Shown here: positions 1 to 4,592 of the stretch, one piece after another | Layout of the letters: every line of letters starts with the position of its first letter | How positions within the stretch are numbered: position 1 is the stretch's first letter | Assembly: GCA_031262125.1 (NCBI GenBank) | Contig: JAISII010000034.1 | Coordinates: forward strand, 1 to 5,341 | DNA: 5,341 nt | DNA from: Oscillospiraceae bacterium | Lineage (GTDB): Bacteria; Bacillota; Clostridia; Oscillospirales; Acutalibacteraceae | Direction of reading: 5' to 3' | The notes under the pieces: generated by a model | The model's input: the letters and a program-made list of their open reading frames with translations, nothing else | Told to the model about the DNA's origin: nothing | Database searches by the model: none | Translations under genes and position numbers: made by a program

Positions 1-54
1 TACAAGAGAATCATCATTCACAGACAGCGGCTATTACCAAAACGGCAGTCTTGT
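1..54. repeat. 54-bp terminal direct repeat, left copy
   Basis: Bases 1-54 are identical, base for base, to 5288-5341. The match runs to both window edges, so its true length cannot be known. It lies inside coding sequence of a MORN-type lipoprotein. The reading frame entering from the right copy is the same frame that stays open through 55-349. This is the usual signature of a circular or tandemly repeated sequence cut open by an assembler, but a stretch shared by two paralogous genes would look the same. Confidence 0.97.
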
Positions 55-352
55 ACGTGCAATAGCAATGCCTACAGGCGGGACAAACGGCGGAAATAGT
101 AATTCCAACAACTCCGGCAGTTCGGGCAGTATTGATTTTGGCAGTAATAACAGTTTATATGATGACCCGCCATGTTCGGGGTGTAATGGCAGCGGCATGC
201 AAGATTGTATGTTTTGCGGTGGCGACGGTATGACAAAAGAATTTATACCCGGAGGAGGTAGGGACAGTTCGTTCTCGTCTTATATCGATGCTGATTGTAG
301 TTACTGTACCGGCGGACAAATGAGATGCCGTGTTTGCGGTGGTTCGGGATAA
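2..352 (+). CDS. C-terminal part of a MORN-repeat lipoprotein with a DnaJ-like cysteine-rich domain (5' end off the window or at 4593)
   Basis: The frame is open from base 2 to the TAA at 350-352. The ATG at 68 is internal, with no ribosome binding site and open coding upstream, so it should not be used as the start. The visible protein begins with the end of a MORN-like region (a GYYQNGSL segment). It continues into a low-complexity Gly/Ser/Asn linker (about 111-165) and then four cysteine pairs: CSGCNGSG, CMFCGGDG, CSYCTGGQ and CRVCGGSG (bases 173-349). Three of the four fit CxxCxGxG exactly; the third lacks the last Gly. This is the repeat of the DnaJ central zinc-binding domain, where eight cysteines hold two zinc ions; zinc binding here is inferred. 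No J domain or substrate-binding domain is visible. If the window ends are joined, this is residues 250-348 of the lipoprotein starting at 4593. Function is unknown; binding or assembly at the cell surface is a guess. Confidence 0.85.
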   Translation, partial: TRESSFTDSGYYQNGSLVRAIAMPTGGTNGGNSNSNNSGSSGSIDFGSNNSLYDDPPCSGCNGSGMQDCMFCGGDGMTKEFIPGGGRDSSFSSYIDADCSYCTGGQMRCRVCGGSG

Positions 353-358
353 GATAAC

Positions 359-382
359 CTGTTGGTTTTTAACCATTAACAG
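359..382 (+). other. small bulged hairpin just after the lipoprotein stop codon
   Basis: CTGTTGGTT (359-367) pairs with AACC and AACAG (371-374 and 378-382) around a TTT loop, with ATT bulged out. It sits between the stop codon and the stronger terminator hairpin and may protect the mRNA 3' end or be incidental. No function is shown. Confidence 0.35.
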
Positions 383-397
383 AACTAATAATTGAAC

Positions 398-437
398 AAA
401 AAACCAGCTCCGAGGTTGCACTTGGGGCTGGTTTTTT
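398..437 (+). terminator. intrinsic terminator, copy A of a duplicated hairpin element
   Basis: AAAAAACCAGCTCC (398-411) pairs with GGGGCTGGTTTTTT (424-437) over 14 bp, with one T-G wobble, around the 12-nt loop GAGGTTGCACTT. The A-run on one side and T-run on the other make it a plausible bidirectional rho-independent terminator. It ends the lipoprotein transcript 46 nt after its stop and separates it from the importer promoter. The central 34 nt (401-434) match 4433-4466 at all but one position, including the loop. Confidence 0.85.
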
Positions 438-498
438 GTCTGTTTTTGTGCAAAAATTTAAAAATTGCGACAAAATATTTTTAAATGTTGCAAATTTG

Positions 499-527
499 TT
501 GACTTTTTGCAAAAAGTGCGGTAATAT
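499..527 (+). promoter_or_regulatory. sigma-A promoter of the amino-acid importer operon
   Basis: A -35 box TTGACT (499-504) and a -10 box TAATAT (522-527) are separated by 17 bp, each one or two bases from consensus. Transcription would start near 533-536, giving a leader of about 67 nt before the ATG at 602. A 14-bp palindrome overlaps the end of the -35 box and the spacer. No classical riboswitch or T-box is apparent in the short leader. Confidence 0.7.
503..516. promoter_or_regulatory. candidate operator palindrome inside the importer promoter
   Basis: CTTTTTGCAAAAAG is a perfect 14-bp palindrome that starts within the -35 hexamer and fills most of the spacer, where a bound repressor would block RNA polymerase. 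Related TTGCAA words lie just upstream (489-494) and in the DMT gene leader (3334-3356). It is AT-rich, so chance is a real alternative. No regulator gene is in the window. Confidence 0.4.
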
Positions 528-601
528 GATAAAGTATTTTAGTTACAATGGAGTAATTTAAAATAATAAAATAATTTTTTTACTTATGGAGGCTATTTGC
601 G

Positions 602-1459
602 ATGAAAAAGACACGCATTATTACACTTGCTGCATTAACTATTATTTGTATTTTATTAACCTCTTTTGCCGGATGTGCTGTAGAAACAAGCTCTTCTGCA
701 AACGAGACTGTTCCACCGGAAACAACCGAAGCCGCTTTGAACATTGAAGTCGGCGGTCTGCTTGAAGACGGCATTTTGCAAGTTGGGCAAGAAGTTGGCT
801 ACCCGCCTTTTGAATATTATGCAACAGACGGCGAAACAATTGTTGGTTTTGATGCCGACCTTATTAATGCAATAGGCGATGTTTTGGATATTGAAATCAA
901 AACAATCGATACCGGTTGGGACGGCATTTTCAGCGGTTTAGACAGCAATCGTTACGATGTTGTATGTTCGGCTGTAACAATTAACGCAGAACGCAAAGAA
1001 ACAATGGACTTTACTCAGCCCTATATTGAAAACTGGCAAGCAATTGTTGTTAAAAAATCTTCCGCTCCCATAACCTCTGTAGAAGGGCTTGACGGTTTAA
1101 AAGTTGGCTATCAGGGTTCAACAACTTCCGATGAATATCTTGCCGACTTGATGAACACCAATGTTCTTGATTGCGAAACCAGTTCTTACGATAAGATTTT
1201 GCAAGCTTTTGACGATTTAAAATTAGGTCGTATTGATGCTATTCTGTGCGACAGCACGGTTGCTGACGGTTATTTGAGCCGTGAGCCTGAAGAATACAAT
1301 ATTTCTTGGAACCAATCTTCGGAAGAAGGTGCAGAAGCCGAAACATTCGGCATTGCTGTAAAAAAAGGCAACACGCAGTTGCAAGAAGCACTTGATGCTG
1401 CAATTGATGTGCTTAAAGAAAACGGTAAGTTAGACGAAATTAAAAACGAGTGGTTTTAA
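602..1459 (+). CDS. polar amino-acid ABC transporter substrate-binding lipoprotein (family 3)
   Basis: This 285-residue binding protein is anchored to the outer face of the membrane and would hand an amino acid to the permease encoded next. Residues 1-24 are a lipoprotein signal peptide with a basic start, a hydrophobic core and lipobox FAGC, so Cys25 should be lipidated. An acidic Ser/Thr linker (26-45) follows. The fold shows the bacterial family 3 marks: YPPF (67-70), GFDADL (82-87), GWDGIFSGL (105-113), TINAERKETMDF with ligand-carboxylate Arg131, GYQGSTTSDEY (169-179) and the late Asp217 in ILCDS, expected to contact the amino group. Length is normal for the family. The start is fixed by GGAGG at 588-592, nine bases upstream of the ATG. 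It is the first gene of the operon, followed 99 nt later by the permease across a hairpin. Substrate specificity (glutamine, arginine, cystine or another) cannot be decided from these residues. Confidence 0.95.
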   Translation: MKKTRIITLAALTIICILLTSFAGCAVETSSSANETVPPETTEAALNIEVGGLLEDGILQVGQEVGYPPFEYYATDGETIVGFDADLINAIGDVLDIEIKTIDTGWDGIFSGLDSNRYDVVCSAVTINAERKETMDFTQPYIENWQAIVVKKSSAPITSVEGLDGLKVGYQGSTTSDEYLADLMNTNVLDCETSSYDKILQAFDDLKLGRIDAILCDSTVADGYLSREPEEYNISWNQSSEEGAEAETFGIAVKKGNTQLQEALDAAIDVLKENGKLDEIKNEWF

Positions 1460-1478
1460 TTAATTAATCAAAAATAAG

Positions 1479-1503
1479 TTTCCCCCGCTTTTTGCGGGGG
1501 AAA
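1479..1503 (+). other. strong intercistronic hairpin between binding protein and permease
   Basis: TTTCCCCCGC (1479-1488) pairs perfectly with GCGGGGGAAA (1494-1503) around a TTTTT loop: a 10-bp, GC-rich stem in otherwise AT-rich DNA. The bases after it (TATTATGAAAGC) are not a T-run, so it is not a canonical terminator. Such hairpins after binding-protein genes are known to stabilise the upstream mRNA or partly attenuate transcription, which yields more binding protein than permease and ATPase. That role is inferred here. Confidence 0.7.
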
Positions 1504-1558
1504 TATTATGAAAGCAAAGTTTTGTTTTTTTAAATAACAAGCTGTTAGGAGCTTTTAA

Positions 1559-2515
1559 ATGTTAAAGAAAATCAAAGGATGGTTTTACCCCGTAACAAAA
1601 AAGCTGATTATAATTTTAGCGGTTGTTGCGGTTGTATTGTCATCTGTTATTATTTTGGCTGCTACAAAGCCGTCAATTAACACTGTAGACAGCAGGATTT
1701 CGACCGAGCTTAAAGAGAGTTCGGGTAAAATGTATGCCCAAGCTACGTTAGATTTTGGTATTTTTAATGCTGTTAGAGGGCAGAATGTTAAAAACGGGAA
1801 AACTGAAACATACATTGGTATTGCCGGCGATACAAAAAAAGTTGACGACATATGGGCAGAGCCTTTTGCAGACATTGTTTTTTGGATGCCGCAATTATTG
1901 GACGGTGCAGGAACAACCATAAAGCTTACAATAACTTCTGTTACTGTCGGTATATTTTTAAGTATATTCTTAGCCTTAGGTAAAATCAGCAAATTCGCAG
2001 TTTTACGGTGGCCTTGCAGTGCTTATATCTTCTTTTTCAGAGGCACGCCACTACTTATGCAGCTGTTTTTTATTTATTTTGGTTTGCCGCTTATAAACCC
2101 TGCCATGGCTATTCAAGATAGATTTTTAGCCGCATTTATTGCTTTTACGCTTAACACCGCCGCATATGTTGCCGAAATAATCCGTGCAGGTATTCAATCA
2201 ATCAGCAAAGGGCAGTTTGAGGCTTCTAAAGCTTTGGGTTTAAGCTATGCTCAAACAATGAGTATAATAATAATTCCCCAGTCTATACGTCGCCTTCTTC
2301 CCCCCGTTGCAAACGAATTTATAATGGTTTTAAAAGACGCTTCTTTGGTTTCTATGATTGCGTTATCTGACCTTACTCACGCAACAAGAACAATCTCCAA
2401 CTCCAGCTCTACTGTTTTGGTTTATATTCCGGCTATGATTATTTACTTGATTATTACTGCTGTATTTAATTACATTTTTAATAAGCTCGAAAAACGATTT
2501 TCGGTTTACGAATAA
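1559..2515 (+). CDS. polar amino-acid ABC transporter permease (HisM/GlnP type) with N-terminal extension
   Basis: This is the membrane-spanning subunit of the importer, presumably a homodimer because only one permease gene is present. The core (about 105-318) is the standard family: a helix after GAGTTIKLT (116-124), then FFFRGTPLLMQLFFIYFGLP (158-177). The cytoplasmic EAA loop is EASKALGLSYAQTMSIIIIP (221-240), which docks on the ATPase. The motifs NEFIMVLKDASLVS (252-265) and a final helix (287-307) follow. The family is usually about 215-240 residues; this protein has 318. The excess is an N-terminal hydrophobic segment (about 16-36) plus a polar stretch of about 70 residues (37-104) that I do not recognise. 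The start is supported by AGGAG at 1547-1551, seven bases before the ATG. The ATPase gene follows after 17 nt, so the two are co-transcribed. Confidence 0.93.
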   Translation: MLKKIKGWFYPVTKKLIIILAVVAVVLSSVIILAATKPSINTVDSRISTELKESSGKMYAQATLDFGIFNAVRGQNVKNGKTETYIGIAGDTKKVDDIWAEPFADIVFWMPQLLDGAGTTIKLTITSVTVGIFLSIFLALGKISKFAVLRWPCSAYIFFFRGTPLLMQLFFIYFGLPLINPAMAIQDRFLAAFIAFTLNTAAYVAEIIRAGIQSISKGQFEASKALGLSYAQTMSIIIIPQSIRRLLPPVANEFIMVLKDASLVSMIALSDLTHATRTISNSSSTVLVYIPAMIIYLIITAVFNYIFNKLEKRFSVYE

Positions 2516-2532
2516 GAAGGGAGCAAAATCAA

Positions 2533-3300
2533 ATGTCGTTAATACGCACAGAAAAAGTATGCAAAAGTTTTGGCTCTCTTAGAGTTTTAAAAAATGTTGA
2601 TATGCATGTTGACGAAGGCGAGGTTGTTTGCATTATCGGCCCTTCGGGTGCCGGCAAATCTACCTTTTTGCGTTCGCTAAACCAGCTTGAAACAATAAAC
2701 AGCGGCAAAATTTTTATTGATGAAGAATTGTTTTTGCACCGTGAGCATAACGCAACGGTTGAAAAGATTTCTCCCGAAAAATATAAAAGCCTGCTGTTGG
2801 AAATGGGTATGGTTTTTCAAAGCTTTAATTTGTTCCCGCACAAAACCGTTTTGCAAAACGTAACCTTGGCACCAATTAATGTTAAAAAAGTTTCTAAAGC
2901 CGATGCCGAAAAAAAGGCACACGAAGTTATTAATATGGTTGGCTTGGGCGATAAAATAAACCAATACCCTTCTCAGCTTTCGGGCGGGCAGCAACAGCGT
3001 GTTGCAATTGCACGGGCGTTGGCTATGGAACCTAAAATTATGCTTTTTGACGAACCGACCTCGGCACTTGACCCCGAACTTGTTGGCGAAGTGCTTGGTG
3101 TTATGAAAAAGCTTGCCGAAAGCGGTATGACGATGCTTGTTGTAACACACGAGATGGCGTTTGCCCGTGATGTAGCCGACAGAGTGCTGTTTATGGCAGA
3201 CGGCGGCATTGCCGAAGAAGGCTCGCCCGATGTTTTGTTTAAAAACCCAAAAAACCCACGCACACAGCAATTTTTGGCACGTGTTTTAAACCGGGATTGA
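2533..3300 (+). CDS. polar amino-acid ABC transporter ATP-binding protein (GlnQ/HisP type)
   Basis: This cytoplasmic ATPase of 255 residues powers the importer. All motifs are intact and in order: aromatic Phe13 for adenine stacking, Walker A GPSGAGKST (36-44), Q-loop Gln96 in VFQSFNLFPH, signature LSGGQQQR (149-156), Walker B IMLFDE with catalytic Glu174, D-loop SALD (177-180) and switch His206 in VVTHEM. FNLFPH and the PTSALDPELVGEVL stretch are typical of the amino-acid import subfamily. It is slightly longer than the usual 240-245 residues because of a charged segment at 68-90. The start is supported by GGGAG at 2519-2523, nine bases before the ATG. It is the last gene of the operon; its TGA stop overlaps the predicted -35 box of the next gene, and no clear terminator follows, so some readthrough is likely. 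The closest named relatives would be GlnQ, HisP or ArtP, but a symbol would overstate the specificity. Confidence 0.96.
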   Translation: MSLIRTEKVCKSFGSLRVLKNVDMHVDEGEVVCIIGPSGAGKSTFLRSLNQLETINSGKIFIDEELFLHREHNATVEKISPEKYKSLLLEMGMVFQSFNLFPHKTVLQNVTLAPINVKKVSKADAEKKAHEVINMVGLGDKINQYPSQLSGGQQQRVAIARALAMEPKIMLFDEPTSALDPELVGEVLGVMKKLAESGMTMLVVTHEMAFARDVADRVLFMADGGIAEEGSPDVLFKNPKNPRTQQFLARVLNRD

Positions 3301-3325
3301 TTTTTTATATGTGAGTCTTTATAAA
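3297..3325 (+). promoter_or_regulatory. predicted sigma-A promoter of the DMT transporter gene
   Basis: TTGATT (3297-3302) and TATAAA (3320-3325) are spaced 17 bp apart. The -35 box overlaps the ATPase stop codon. Transcription would begin near 3331-3334, right at the start of the inverted repeat at 3334-3356, leaving an approximately 110-nt leader. The hexamer matches are 4 of 6 and 5 of 6, so this is a reasonable but unproven promoter in AT-rich DNA. Confidence 0.5.
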
Positions 3326-3333
3326 ATTACTAC

Positions 3334-3356
3334 TTGCAAAATGTTTCATTTTGCAA
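3334..3356. repeat. perfect inverted repeat at the predicted start of the DMT transcript
   Basis: TTGCAAAATG (3334-3343) and CATTTTGCAA (3347-3356) are perfect 10-bp arms around TTT. There is no T-run after it, so it is a poor terminator. Its position at the predicted transcription start fits an operator or a 5'-end hairpin. It shares the TTTTGCAA word with the palindrome in the importer promoter. Confidence 0.6.
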
Positions 3357-3362
3357 AGAGGA

Positions 3363-3439
3363 GCAACCGCCCGTAGGCGTAGCTTTTTGTGCTTGCACAA
3401 AAACAAGCTAAATAGGGCGAGTTGCGACGACGGAGTTGC
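3363..3439 (+). other. structured leader or palindromic repeat element upstream of the DMT gene
   Basis: The outer stem GCAACCGCCC (3363-3372) pairs with GGGCGAGTTGC (3415-3425), with one bulged A. The inner stem TTTTTGTG (3384-3391) pairs with CACAAAAA (3396-3403) around a CTTG tetraloop, a known stable loop, and is extended by AGC/GCT across a CAA bulge. Two alternatives compete: CGCC-CGTA-GGCG (3368-3379) forms its own hairpin, and a second GAGTTGC (3433-3439), which includes part of the ribosome binding site, could replace the first copy (3419-3425) as partner of GCAAC. It could be a cis-regulatory RNA or a dispersed palindromic repeat. I recognise no named riboswitch class. Confidence 0.55.
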
Positions 3440-3443
3440 TTTG

Positions 3444-4400
3444 ATGAAACAAACAAAATTTTATGAGCTTAAACACTCGTTTTTGCTGTTAATTACAGCC
3501 ATAATTTGGGGTATTGCTTTTGTTGCCCAAAAAGACGGAATGAAAACCATAGGCCCGCTTATGATGTCGGGCACTCGGTTTATTTTGGGCGGTCTGTCGC
3601 TCATCCCCGTTATTTTGATTTTTGAACGTAAAGGCATAAGCCCTTTGCAAAAAAAGAACTCTTACATTTACGGCATTATTGCAGGATGTGTGCTTTATTT
3701 TGCGGTTAATTTGCAGCAATACGGCATTTTGTTTACCGGCTCGTCGGGCAAGGCTGCGTTTATAACCGCTATGTACACGATTATTGTGCCGATTTTCGGG
3801 CTGTTTTTGGGCAAAAAGACTTCGCTTTTAACATGGCTGGGTGTGGCTTTGGCTTTGGTGGGGCTTTATTTCATTAGCTTTAACAACGACTTCAGCATAA
3901 GCCACGGCGACATTTTTTTGATTGTTGGTGCATTTTTTTGGGCTGCACATATTATGATGGTTGACAGCTATGTGCCAAAGGTTGCGGCTTTGCGGTTTTC
4001 TATGACTCAGTTTTATGTTTGTGCCGTGCTGTCGCTTATAACGATAATTCCGCTTTCTCAAAGCTTTATGCAAGGCACACCGTTTTATGAAACCTTTACC
4101 TTTGACGGTATGGCGGAGGGTATTGTTCCGTTGCTATATACTGGCATATTGTCGTCGGGCATAGCGTACACTTTGCAAATTGTCGGGCAAAAAGGCGTTG
4201 CCCCGGCAAAGGCTGCAATCATCTTCTCTTGCGAATCTTTATTTGGTGCACTTGGCGGCTGGCTTTTTGCGGGCGAAGTTATGACCCCACGCAGTTACAT
4301 TGGCTGTGCGTTAATGTTCTGCGGTATTATTGCCTCTCAGCTGCAAATTGGCAAAAAGCGGCGTAAAGAGCGGTTGGAAGAAGAACTCAATAAAGTTTAA
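3444..4400 (+). CDS. DMT superfamily (EamA domain) transporter
   Basis: This 318-residue integral membrane carrier has about ten predicted helices arranged as two EamA repeats, roughly residues 13-146 and 156-303. Family marks are the first helix AIIWGIAFVAQKDG (19-32), TRFILGG (44-50), the GxxGKAAFITAMYTIIVPIFG stretch closing repeat one, FFWAAHIMMVDSY in repeat two, and the late SGIAYTLQIVGQKG and SLFGALGGWLFAGE segments. The C-terminal tail is strongly charged (KKRRKERLEEEL) and should be cytoplasmic. Family members export or exchange amino acids, nucleotide-sugar-like metabolites or drugs; the substrate cannot be told from sequence. A longer reading from TTG at 3351 exists but would translate the palindromic leader. 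ATG 3444 has GGAG at 3432-3435, eight bases upstream, and starts immediately before the first helix. The gene lies 143 nt after the importer operon and has its own predicted promoter. Confidence 0.9.
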   Translation: MKQTKFYELKHSFLLLITAIIWGIAFVAQKDGMKTIGPLMMSGTRFILGGLSLIPVILIFERKGISPLQKKNSYIYGIIAGCVLYFAVNLQQYGILFTGSSGKAAFITAMYTIIVPIFGLFLGKKTSLLTWLGVALALVGLYFISFNNDFSISHGDIFLIVGAFFWAAHIMMVDSYVPKVAALRFSMTQFYVCAVLSLITIIPLSQSFMQGTPFYETFTFDGMAEGIVPLLYTGILSSGIAYTLQIVGQKGVAPAKAAIIFSCESLFGALGGWLFAGEVMTPRSYIGCALMFCGIIASQLQIGKKRRKERLEEELNKV

Positions 4401-4431
4401 TAAGTTATTTTGTTAACTGAACAATAAACAC

Positions 4432-4466
4432 AAAACCAGCCCCGAGGTTGCACTTGGGGCTGGTTT
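4432..4466 (+). terminator. hairpin terminator, copy B of the duplicated element
   Basis: AAACCAGCCCC (4433-4443) pairs perfectly with GGGGCTGGTTT (4456-4466) over 11 bp around the loop GAGGTTGCACTT, which is identical to copy A at 401-434. Only three T residues follow on the + strand before AAAA, so it is weaker than copy A in this direction; the complementary strand has TTTTGTGTTT after the stem. It lies 32 nt downstream of the DMT stop and upstream of the lipoprotein promoter. Confidence 0.75.
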
Positions 4467-4493
4467 AAAATTGTAAATGCGAAAAATTCACTC

Positions 4494-4519
4494 TTGACAT
4501 ATATATATATATATATAAT
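4494..4519 (+). promoter_or_regulatory. predicted phase-variable promoter of the MORN lipoprotein gene
   Basis: A perfect -35 TTGACA (4494-4499) and a perfect -10 TATAAT (4514-4519) are separated by only 14 bp, and the spacer is an alternating AT tract. The usual spacing is 16-18 bp. Gain of one or two repeat units would give 16 or 18 bp, so the copy shown is predicted weak or OFF and slippage would turn it ON. The same logic is established for the TA-repeat promoter of the Haemophilus influenzae hif fimbrial genes. A start near 4526 would leave a leader of about 67 nt. Confidence 0.65.
4499..4517. repeat. (AT)9 dinucleotide microsatellite
   Basis: There are nine AT units plus a terminal A (4499-4517), including the last base of the -35 box and the first bases of the -10 box. 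It is the only simple-sequence tract of this length in the window. The unit count in an assembled consensus may hide variation among cells. Confidence 0.95.
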
Positions 4520-4592
4520 GGAGTTTGAACTATTTGCAACAAAAATTGGTTATTTTTTTGTTAAAAAATTTATATTTAGAAGGTTTAAAATT

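Noticed and set aside
68..352. ATG 68 as the start of a small free-standing 94-residue cysteine-rich protein
   Set aside because: There is no ribosome binding site before it, the frame is open upstream to the window edge, and it continues the lipoprotein frame from the right end. It is an internal Met.
398..437. Integron attC-like recombination site, because a repeated hairpin element flanks a gene
   Set aside because: The elements lack paired GTTRRRY/RYYYAAC core sites in the required arrangement, and no integrase is present. The A-run/T-run hairpin fits a terminator better.
1479..1503. True rho-independent terminator ending a monocistronic binding-protein mRNA
   Set aside because: There is no T-run after the stem, and the permease lies only 55 nt downstream with no convincing promoter of its own.
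2677..3270. Long antisense reading frame (197 codons) opposite the ATPase gene, plus other minus-strand frames
   Set aside because: It is a shadow of a strongly conserved ABC ATPase. The translation is rich in His, Phe, Asn and Cys with no recognisable domain and no ribosome binding site.
3351..3443. Longer DMT transporter reading from TTG at 3351, adding 31 residues
   Set aside because: The added part translates the palindromic leader, is Arg/Lys/Cys-rich and unlike any EamA N-terminus. ATG 3444 has a properly spaced GGAG and begins right before the first membrane helix.
4499..4592. AT-rich tract as the unwinding element of a replication origin
   Set aside because: There are no DnaA-box clusters or iterons nearby and no Rep gene, and the perfect promoter hexamers explain the tract better.
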